Source of the DNA: Dermanyssus gallinae
Lineage: Eukaryota > Arthropoda > Arachnida > Mesostigmata > Dermanyssidae
DNA: 64,000 nt
Reading direction: 5' to 3'
NCBI GenBank assembly: GCA_003439945.1
Contig: QVRM01005467.1
Span: 335,001 to 399,000 of the forward strand
Made by a program: the position numbers and the translations under genes. Below, piece after piece: positions 53,954 to 64,000 of the stretch. Each line of letters opens with the position of its first letter. The stretch's first letter is position 1. Under the pieces are notes generated by a model. The model had not been told where the DNA came from and searched no databases. It was given only the letters and a program-made list of their open reading frames with translations.

Positions 53954-56385
53954 AATTTGCTAGCTAGATAAAAAACGGGACGTCTCCGAACCAAACCGTT
54001 TCCGCTGAACAGGCACTACTTTAACGTCAAGGCTAGCAATATAGCCTCTACTTATAGCAGTTATTGACGAACGGAGCCAGTAAGGCCGAGCTGTGCGTGT
54101 ATTGACTTAACAACGATTACATGACACATACAGACGCACACAAGAACAGTAGGTGGTGCCCCGTCAAGCCGACGATGAAGGCAACCGCCCGGCACAACAG
54201 CGCACAGAAGCGGGTTTAGCAGGCCAGGAACAACAGGTAGGCAACCGTGTGTAATAAACCGCCCCATACTGATGCAGCGCCCCTATTTAGCGCCATTGTT
54301 TTAAATAGGTATCTGTCGGCTTGTCATCACAGCCAGAGAAAAAAAGGAATACAACTGAACGTGCCTGAATCTGATTGAAAAACGCCTGTTTTGGATATAT
54401 TGTCCCACTCCCTTTTGCTTCGAACACCAAAGTATACATAGCCTACACTGGTTTAGCTAAAGGCACTGCAAGGTCAACCTAGACCAACCTTAAAGGTTGG
54501 CCTTTAAGTCAAGTTCAGTGACCGACTTAGTCAAGCGCACCTTTCTCGTTCCGGAGTGTTAAAGAGTGGGTGTCTGTTCGCCTTTCCGTGCACGATCGTT
54601 TCGTTTCGAACCTAAATACATGTTTGCCTCTTAGTGTTAAGTACCATGGATATGCAGATGGTCTTATGTGTCCCGTCTTGTATAATGATTGCCACGTTAT
54701 ATAACAGTCAGCAGTCGATAGCGTCTCCGTTATTGCATTTTGCATATTGAAAATGGCATGCTTCTCACGTCAAATAAATGTATTATACTAACTCACGGTG
54801 CTATCAACAACAACAACTATCTAATAAATTACAATATGGTACAGACTTCTACTCACACTTTTGATCTAGAAGTATACGTTTTACCTGACCTTAACTTTAG
54901 TCCTTACATTTTCCTTGTAGAACACTGCCGAGATACGACACATCGATATTCGTTTCAACAGCCTACGAAGTCAACGGCACATTACACCGAACGAAGTGGT
55001 TACGTCGGATCAGCCATTTATTTAAGTAAAACCTACGTCTCCACATGACTCTTGCACTTTTCGATTTTGCAAGTACGTTGCGCGTATATTGATGTTTATA
55101 ATATTTTGACTTAACCACAGACCTGTTGGATGCAACTATATTCGTCTCCTAGACTGCCAGATCAATCCCGGTTTCGAATAACGAACGTTTGTAAAAAATT
55201 ATACCTGCAGAGCGTATAGAGCAATTTGGAGCAATTGTTCCGATCCTGTGCGTTTGAGCTATTGCTGATCCTGTGATATAGCATCAAACTGAATCCAGGC
55301 TCCCCCAGTGCTATCTGTGGTGTGGTCAAATTCAACAAGTTTGCGCCAGGAACTTGTACTAAACCACCCCCCACACACACATTGCGCATAACAAGAGCCG
55401 AAAAATTTAACAGCCGACTGCAAATCAAGTTTTTTTTCAAGAAGGATATATTGGTAACGCGTGTCAGTCAACGCCAAAAGTCATCCTGCAGTTGCATTAC
55501 AAAACTGCAAACGCTAAGACGATTTATAGAAGGCGTGTCCAAACTATATAAACTCACAAATACGGCTACCTCAATAAAGCAAATCGTCCATGCTTGGACT
55601 TTGTCTAGGCAGCGGCAAAAGCAGTACATGCACGCCGCACCATCTCAGCTTCAGCCCACGACCTGAAAGCGAAATATTGGGCACGTTGAAAGAACGACGT
55701 TCTAAAATGACAGTATTGCATGTAACACCCGGCCAAACAATGATCCAACTAGGAATCTGAAGCAAGCTCAAGACATGCCAAAAGATCCAATACAAGCATT
55801 TTATTTAAAATTGTATGGCAAATTATTCGGCTGACGCAAACACAAACCTTAATTTGACCGTGACTGCCGCAAATTATAAAATATATAGTTTGTGACTACG
55901 AAGATTTGACACGTCAACAATTACAACAGCTCGCTCCGTTGAATAACATTTTCGAAGCAATAAAAAAGAATATGACAACACGATACGATGAAAACGACAG
56001 ATTAAACAATCAGCGCTCGCAAGCCATGGACACTGATACCAAAAGCCCGCCATAAGGTAACCAATTTATAAATCGTTTGGAATGAATAACGCATTTTACA
56101 ACACTAGCAGGATATGCTAGCTATGTAGGTCCTAGCCCTGATATTGTATTGGAGTTTAGGCTTTTCACAGAAGATAATACCAATTATGAATAGCAAAGCT
56201 CAAAATCAGCCGGCTCTGACTTAACTGTATATGAGCATTTAAAGGCCAACATTGACACTTTTATGTACGTACGCCCATAACGGACCTGTATAACGCATTT
56301 CTAAGTCAAGGTACAATACCAGACGAATGGCGACCCATACCAGTTTATTACTGCCCAGCTTTAAGGGTAGGGGAATGCTATTAAT

Positions 56386-56800
56386 TCAAGTTAGGGTACT
56401 GATTTTTTTGATACACCGTACAATACATATATGATACATATAATCAGTAAACCACTGCCTAAGGGCAGCGAGCCTGCCGCCGCATTTCCACGTAGAACTG
56501 CAATTGATATCGTCTGCAGCAAAAATTCCTGCAACTCGACTCTTGCAAGACGGCGCCCGCGTGTCCCACACGATTTCGTCTTACACGAGGGTCTTTCCAG
56601 AAAACCACGGAGCCAAGGTTATCCCGTCTGGCCGTAGGGCTGAACCCGCTGCCAGTCCGACTGGCTTCTTCCTGCAGGATACGCGAGCAAATTGCAGTGG
56701 GCTTGAAAGTTGAAGAACCCGTTGAGGGCGACGTGTGCGAGTGCCTCCCGTAGCTCTTAGAACAGCTGAAGCCATGCTCTCACGTAGGTTATACCAGTGT
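56386..56800 (-). mobile_element. 3' fragment of a related retroelement, copy 3
   Basis: Minus frames read CRKKPVGLAAGSALRPDGITLAPWFSGKTLV and then WDTRAPSCKSRVAG, matching RPDG.TL.PW..G..LVWD..C.DT.APS. One stop separates them. Confidence 0.65.
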
Positions 56801-56999
56801 GCTTACTTCAATTGTTGAAGAGTGATGATTGAACCCAAGAATGCGGGCCGGGCCAAATCTGTTGCACATCGGATTCCTAGTTCGCCGGCTGAGGTGGGAA
56901 GGGTAGCCTGGTCTCTGCTTACTCTATTAACTTGTATCCATATATATATAAAGTTACTCATCATCACATATAATAATAAACATTTAATTGAATTATTGA

Positions 57000-58100
57000 A
57001 AAACCATGCGCTTTAGCCCTGAAAGAGCATATGCCGCAGTCGACCATCAACCGTTAATCAGGAGACGCTTAAAACTTGTCAGTTATATCCCCTACTCTGG
57101 ACGTTCTTCTGTACTAATTTCCCATCAAAATAAAGTCTACTTTTGAGAAACAGCGGTTCCCCTACTTGAGAGTGACTTTGGCACCCCGTCTATCGTTCAG
57201 TATATATATAAGAGACGCTGACTTCAAGCCCGCAATAAAATCTGGGCCAAGTATCGCATATTGCCTGCAAACACTACATCCGCATCTTATATTTAATCTA
57301 CAGAATATAGAAAACAATTAAATATACTTAACAATTACATATACTTTACTATAAAGTATATATAAAAAATCTGCCGTTTTTGTGAAACAAATTGTGAGGC
57401 CTACCAAAAATGCTTCAGCTACATTTTGTCTATAACTATGTAAAAAACGAACACTAACAGAAGATTTTGCACTAAACAATATACAGTTTAAAATGGAACG
57501 AAATTTAGAGTTTGCTTTAAAAGATTACACCGATGGATCAGCGTTCCGCACTTATAAACGGAAAGGTGCGATGCAAAAAAAAACAAGTATTTCTCAGTAG
57601 GGCAAAAAGTCAAGTTACAACAAACGAATAAACTTTATTACGGGCCACTGTCCATCTGTACTGCGAATTGTATTCTAGTTGCTTTCAAGATTCAGCGATA
57701 AGTATATAGGTCTTAAACTAATGACTTTACTTTTAATTTGGACATCCGGCACTGTGGCATCCAGTTTCCCTCTGGTTACACCCGCAATGTTAGGTTGGGG
57801 ATGCCACTCCAACATGGGCTGGGACGACTTTAACTCCGTCCCTAGTGCGACTGCGTTATCACTTTGTCAGCAGTGTTTTACGAGTCTTTGTTACGAGCTG
57901 AGGTGACCCGTGAACTGTTTGGTCGCACTGGCACTATTGCCTCTGTCCCTCCTTCCGAGCATAAGCGTGCGGGCTATACGCTAGCTCAGCGTACCCATTC
58001 GTACCCATCGCGATAAGAGTGGTCAACCTTGGCCGATCTGAAGGTTGCCGCCTGCATTGGTCAGGAGATCCATCTGAGCACTCTACAAACAGAAAGGACA
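57000..58100. other. Gene-free stretch, nothing secure
   Basis: A lone YTDGSAFRTYKR reading near 57530-57565 recalls the first RNase H motif of LINEs, but the surroundings give no support. The frame 57679-57906 has no recognisable family. Confidence 0.35.
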
Positions 58101-58134
58101 TTTTCGTTTTAACGAGTTATACAATTTTCACCTG

Positions 58135-58280
58135 CGGCGCCCTGGTGGCGTGATGCATTTGCGTGCGCCTTGAGCAGACCGGAGAAGACACATGTGTGCA
58201 CGCACGGGTTCGATCCCCACCTTGGACATTTGCATTTATTGGGTGCCGTCTTATGAAACAATGCCGAAAGCGGTTCCGAA
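58135..58280 (+). repeat. tRNA-derived SINE, family A, head-containing copy
   Basis: ccctggtggcgtgatgcatttgcgtgcgcc, then acacatgtg, gggttcgatcccc and ttggacatttgcatttat...gaaacaatgccgaaagcgg. Box A and box B and the start of the tail match the other copies. Confidence 0.75.
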
Positions 58281-59056
58281 AGGTTACCATCACCTGCGGC
58301 GACCGGATCACGATAACAGGAATAACTAGCAATTTTACGACAGTGCAAAGCGTGAAAAATGCGGGTGCGTTCCTGGTCGACCTCCACCTGGAAGCGCCAA
58401 AGGGAGTAATCCATTTGGACAAATATTTGCTTGCGGCGATTCTGTGGTGGGATAGGCGCAACATTGTCAACAACAAGTTTCTTCCTGTATCCAAAAGATA
58501 GACACGGGTGTCTACAGCTCGACCGAGTGTTTCCGCCCTCCAAAGAAATTTACACAGTCTCATTATTAGAAAGGGTCTTATTTTTTTCAACAAAGAAATA
58601 CCAGGCCGCATGAGAGTTTAGCCAGCCTCAACAAGATAGCAAGTTTCGAGTGTAAACTTTCGCCACCGCTATATGCACCTGACATCACATTGTCGGGTTC
58701 CCAGTTCGCCAGGTGTCTGCAAAACTATCTACTACTTTTCTTTTAGAATCATTATCAATAACCCTCTGCGGACTGCACGACTGCCGAACCAGACAGAGAG
58801 GACACGCATGACGGACACCGCAACGAGATAAGCCAGATTTCCAAAACATCTTTCCGTTCATTCAACGCTGGTATCAAGCCGCCCAATTGGAAACGCAGAG
58901 AGATGTAAACCGCATTAATCCGTCTACTGATGACTCGGCAGCCGAGTTATTCCGAGTTATACACGGAGCTCTAGTCTGGCCGAAGGACACACTTACAAAA
59001 GCCACACGGAGATGCAGGCTTCGATGAGAGCCTTTTATTGACGCGTACAGTCTCAG

Positions 59057-59244
<188 letters not shown>

Positions 59245-60100
59245 TCTAAATTTAAAACTGAAATCGTTAACAAGAGGGGACGCCGACGAAAAAATAAAAA
59301 AACAAGGACACTACGAGAAAGAAACAAACTTTCTGAGTCTTCACTTGAAGGACGAAGGTTCGGGAATGGCGGCCATGGCCATTCTATTCCAAACAATAAA
59401 TGAGTGATGACGTGGTCCATTCTCAAGAAGGCGTGTTGGCAGAAGAGTAATAGCGATGTAAGGTCGCCTGTTTGGAGGTGGTATGGTGCAGCAATAGAGA
59501 ATATGGTCTGAAGAAGGTCGCCAGCCTCTACATAATTCTTAATGATTTTGTAAACAAAAATGGCAGCTCAAAGACATATCAGCTGTTTCACATTAAAACA
59601 ACCGTGCTCTTTAAGTATAAAGCCGCAGATACCAAATATAGCACGAGGGAGGAGAAGAAAAACAAGACTACCATACCACACGAATGTTCACGGGACATGG
59701 AGACTAATTTTCCCCGCCTGGGAGCCCCAGCCGGCTCTTCCATAAGCTACGTGGCTATTCCCCCCCCCCCCCCGACATCACTCAGCCTACCCAGCCTAGT
59801 TACAACAATGGCAACTTTACTTTACGACTGGAACACGGTTACAAGTGTCATTAAACGTGATCTTACAGGGGAAGAGCAAGCTATCCGCGTGTGCAAATCA
59901 ACACAGTATCTGGCTACGTGGGCCAGACGCGACCAGTAAATAGGGCTATTAAATTCCCTTCTCTGTAATTTGTCTTAATGCTAACAGCACCTCCTAGCTG
60001 AGGGGGAAGGAGGACATGACTGGGTTTCAGTGGGTTAGAAACCTACACTACCGGCTTACTATTGCAGTCGAAGAAAATTCGATTGTGGTGGCCGTGTGTG

Positions 60101-60209
60101 CATACCGCATTTTCCAGTCCATTTTAGTCGTAGTAAAGAAAATAACTATCTATATCATACCGCATTTTCCAGTCCATTTTCGTTAGTAGTAAAGAAAATA
60201 ACTATCTAC
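60101..60209 (+). repeat. 55-bp direct tandem duplication
   Basis: cataccgcattttccagtcc...aaataactatct occurs at 60101 and again at 60156, with only three or four differences. Confidence 0.9.
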
Positions 60210-60447
60210 AGGGAAATACATTCATTTCAATAGAGACTGTAATATCACACGTAGCTACATTATTTGTGATGCAGATACCAACATTATTTGCAGTGGAGAC
60301 GGTAGTCTGGTCTAGAGCGGGTTGTAACTAACAATGAAGAGTAGTTTTTGAATTAATTAAATTGGTTAATTCGTTTATATTTAGACGTATTTCATAGTGG
60401 AAAAGTTTAGACTTAAACTAATTAGTTACTTTCTGTCCAACCTAGAA

Positions 60448-60482
60448 TATATATATATATATATAACATTTATCTTTTAAAG

Positions 60483-60532
<50 letters not shown>

Positions 60533-60548
60533 CATTTATCTTCTAAAT
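60448..60548. repeat. TA-spaced duplicated unit
   Basis: taacatttatctt(t/c)taaa occurs at 60464 and 60530, each preceded by (TA)n, the same pattern as at 5059 and 8671. Confidence 0.85.
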
Positions 60549-60824
60549 ACTATTGGTATTTGTTCACATTATATCACAATAACTTCGTTGTGATGACATG
60601 CTGTCGATTTCTTTACAATTTGGTACGTGGTAGCGTCCCACGTCACATTTTTAGCAATATTAGGACTCAAATTCTTTAACGGCATGACTTTCGTCTTTCA
60701 CATAGTGGTGATAACAGTGCTAGGTTAGGCGGAATACTATCCGTCCATTCCTTTGCGTTGCCTTATTCCATCCAGACAATGCATATAAAGGCGGGTCCTT
60801 CTGTGTAGTTGCGACATGCAAGCA

Positions 60825-61960
60825 TTATACTACGCCCTTTTCTGAATTGTCTGTATCATTCCAAGACAAGCGTGTTTTGTCGATTCCAAAGTCTTCGACA
60901 GAAGTTTGTTCCCGCGTAAATTCCAGTTCAGCAAGTGTTGTCGACACGTTCTTTGATAACCCCAACACTCGTTTAATAAAGCATGATTTTATTCGGCCTC
61001 TGTGTTTGAGGTCTGACAAAATCTGTCTGGGTGCGAAAATATCAGGGCAATATCTAACAATGGAGACCTTTTATACAAATGTTCATGGCTACCTTTAGAT
61101 CCACCTCTGTGGAATTTTCAATGAGAAATGCTCTCACACACGGAGTGTGAGAGTTTCTTCGGGTTATGAGAAATGGCTGTTGAGTTCTAGGTACGCATCG
61201 GCAATCTTTATCCGGTAGTTTTCGGTAGCGTATGAACCGTAGTGATCTCTTTTCCTTATTGTGACGATGTTGTCCCGCAGAATATCCGTTTGTAATTGTA
61301 CATTGTTTTCCAAATTGCTTAGAAAAACGACATCTTGAAATGCAGTCAAAAACAGTTTTAGAATAAAGAAATCATTGGTGTTACGTGTTCCAACATAAAT
61401 GAAACAGTTTCAGACTTAGTTTGGCCGGCAATGCGTAAAATGCTGCCGCTGCATTCATATAGTGGTTTCGTATAATTTAGCCACCACGATATATGTCAAA
61501 ATGCTGTATACGGCACTAGTGAGTGCTATATCACGAGAGTCTCCTGGGTTTCTTGCGTCTCTCTCTTTCTTATATATTGGAAACTTCATTTCGATTCGTC
61601 TTGTGTTTTGTCCTGACGCAAACAAGCATTGTACAGGCCGGTTTTGGTTAGTAACTTAAGTCCATTTTTGCTTTTAGATGCTCTTTTTCTATTTAAACTA
61701 GGCCTTAAAAAGTTCCTGTTTGATGCAGTTTTGTCCACTTTCGTCGTTCATACTGCTACCGCTACTCCCATTCCAGTTAACCTCTCCCCTCCGTGTAATA
61801 TCTTGTGGTAGGATAAAGTTTACGCTGTTTGGGTTTCAAACGTTTTTGTTGAAACATCAAATTGGCATCCATCAAATCGTTTTCTGTTTGTACAATGATG
61901 CCGACGACTCGACGTTTCATGGCATACACCTAGATTTTTTAATTGCCTCCTAATACTTAC
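60825..61960 (-). mobile_element. Degraded LINE reverse-transcriptase remnant
   Basis: Minus-strand pieces: FPIYKKERDARNPGDSRDIALTSAVYSILTYIVVAKLYE (near 61600-61470; cf. P.YKKGD..P.NYRGI.LTS..YKI), and further on LKHRGRIKSCFIKRVLGLSKNVSTTLAELE (61015-60925; cf. K.FLKR.LG). Stops between them; no motif B or YADD was found. Confidence 0.65.
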
Positions 61961-63289
61961 TGGCCTGCTGCAAGATATGATATAATTTGGATGCAGCTGA
62001 CATAGTAGTGTCATAATTTTCATCATCCTCATCATTATCTTCGTTCTAGCCCCTCCGCAGTACAGAGGCTGTATGCTTTCAAGTGTTTTTGCAAGTACTC
62101 ATGAATATAGTTACGTGTTTCATTTATTCATTACTCTGCCTTCTACGTTTGTATCCTTGACTCCACTTGAATCCCATTTCGAGGGCAGCGGTGCCGTACA
62201 CTCTTGTGGGCTTAATTTGCTCGTTAAATTTGTTTGCTTCAATTTGTTCATAAAAGCTGTTATAGTACTCTTGGTTCAGCCCTGACTTTTTTTGTTATAT
62301 TAAGATCAACCTCTGAGTCTACAATGCAAGGCACATGTTGTTGTATATCATCTGCAATCGGCTAACACAGCGTACTTTAAGTCGCGGTCTTTTGGGAACA
62401 CTTCACGTTGTTGTACAGCCTTTAGTTGCGTCACGTACTTCGGGCCAGTGGTCGTCGCTTGATGACGCGTTTTGTTGATAATACGTCCGCCTTTTTTAGC
62501 TGCGTGCCAGGAACACTCTTGCATTGCAAAACGTGCTCTGTTTGACGTCTGCATGCTGCTCTTGGGATATCCGCCCGTGAGGCGCAGGTGCCGTGGTGTT
62601 CGACGGCAAATTGCGCGCTTTCATCGGTGGGCTTGCTTATGCTGCGACGCCTGCTTTTTGTTGCCGTCTCGGTTGTTGGCCCACGAGGTGAATAGCTATA
62701 CTTGTTGTGTGGAAAATGGAACTACTACAGTCACTGCTTCCAGTGCTGGCACTCTTGGTGTTAAATTTTTTGAGCTTTTTTAATTATTTTATTGAGGAAG
62801 CTGCAGCTCGGTGACGCAGTCATAAGTCGTTGGGAACCTCAGTGACTGCCATCGGGTCGGTAGATCGCGTACTGTAAGAACTTTAAAAATTGCTAAACAA
62901 GTGCGTTTACAAATCAGAAATACCCTCATCGATCCCAACTAATAGCTCGCTAGAGAGATTCAGGTACTTACTACATGCGAGCCTTAGAAAGACTGTAAAC
63001 GAAGATGTCGGAATGGTTTCAGATTGTCTTGTGCATACTAATCTGATGCCAGGACCTCCGCGAGGCGGAAACCCCAGGCGGAGATCTTGCCATTGCACTT
63101 CGATAGGGCTAAAATCTGCCTCTCTTCCAAACTCTGAATCAAGGGGCATGTATTTTTCGGTAGTAAAGTTCACTTACCAGTAAGAGCTAACCGACGCTTA
63201 TAAGGCACAGAGGTTAATATTAGCCAATAAGTTGCTACAACGCTTCAAGCACGATCGCTCTTTAGGACGTGTTGTGGATAGATAAGTGC

Positions 63290-63787
63290 AAGTTTGGTAA
63301 GCAGCCCGATCTCTACCGCAAAAGCGACCGAATACTTGCCAGAGCGCCTAGGAAGCTACGGGCCGTGGAAGAAGAGATGGCCGATCGTAAAGAGGAACTA
63401 CAACCATGAATTGCGTCGGACTATCGGCAAAACGCCGTTAATTTTCATCGACCCACCGGAAGACGCAACGGCTGAATTTACCAACGGAACATTTTAGAAA
63501 CCACTGTACTCTTCTGGGGGCAAAACCAAATTCGAAGACCCACTTTCGGTGTTTCAACAGAATGTGGCTCACACCCGCCCACACGAGCAAAAACGTGTAG
63601 GAGTAGAGAAGAGAGTACTTTCCCAACTTTTGGGCAAGTCGGAGTGGCCGTCGAGGAGCCTAGACCTCGACCCCACCGATTTTTCTGTGCGGGCGGTTTT
63701 TAAGGCCGGTCTTAGAACTACTCAATTCCAACTTTTGGAAGAGATTAAACAAGGTTGCACAACTATAACATGGCAGACCCTCCAATG
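63290..63787 (+). mobile_element. Tc1/mariner-superfamily transposase remnant
   Basis: Frame 63549-63788 reads FQQNVAHTRPHEQKRVGVEK...LLGKSEWPSRSLDLDPTDFSVRAVFKAGLRTTQFQLLEEIKQG, the second and third catalytic regions (QQD.APAH; WPS.SPDLNP.DF..W). The first frame shows FIDPPEDATAEF upstream. The catalytic Asp of QQD is Asn here, so it is inactive. The element probably continues past the usual C-terminus near 63790. Confidence 0.75.
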
Positions 63788-64000
63788 ACAACGGAGCACA
63801 ACGAGTACCGGTGCTGTAATATAACTTGTTTTTAGACAGAAATTAAAGCCAAATTATATGCGAAACGAGTTTACGAAACGAGTGCGGCGGCGTATAGTAT
63901 CCTTATCATATGGATTGCTTCATTCAAAATAAGTAGTATTGGCTTTAAGAATGCACTACGTTATGAACGGCCAAAAAATGCGGCTTTGGATGAGAAAACA

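Noticed and set aside
57530..57570. RNase H-like motif YTDGSAF
   Set aside because: Too short, with stops on both sides and no other RNase H motif in order.

Overview
This window is eukaryotic nuclear DNA, most likely from an arthropod. The evidence is intron-split genes with GT-AG boundaries, long (TA)n and trinucleotide microsatellites, mariner and APE-type LINE elements, and tRNA-derived SINE-like repeats. A mesostigmatid mite such as Varroa would fit, but the sequence alone does not prove the species.

Two protein genes can be assembled exon by exon, with every splice phase agreeing. The first is on the + strand (2521-22972): a PANK4 orthologue with nine coding exons and 822 codons, made of a pantothenate-kinase-fold domain followed by a DUF89 metal-dependent phosphatase domain. 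The second is on the - strand (48226-31744): a synaptotagmin-14/16-like gene with six coding exons and 760 codons, made of a transmembrane exon, an acidic linker, C2A and C2B. The genes converge tail to tail, about 8.8 kb apart. They are not obviously related in function: one belongs to coenzyme A metabolism, the other to membrane trafficking.

The rest is introns and intergenic DNA full of repeats. PANK4 intron 1 (10 kb) holds a full-length but inactivated mariner with perfect 28-bp terminal inverted repeats, a degraded mariner, TA-spaced minisatellite arrays, a SINE and several short near-perfect hairpins. PANK4 intron 7 holds an antisense LINE that reaches almost to the exon 8 acceptor. SYT14 intron 1 (10.5 kb) holds a LINE with endonuclease, reverse transcriptase and C-terminal zinc-knuckle regions, a second LINE remnant and a SINE. 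The intergenic regions (1-2.5 kb, 23.0-31.7 kb and 48.3-64 kb) hold only microsatellites and decayed transposons.

The most interesting points are: a PANK4 that keeps the Glu and Arg whose loss makes mammalian PANK4 a pseudo-kinase; a recurring class of near-perfect short hairpins; short unique units repeated between (TA)n tracts, one array of which is split by the mariner; two apparently lineage-specific SINE families; and a head-to-head pair of retroelement 3' fragments. I saw no convincing true tRNA or rRNA gene and no CRISPR array.
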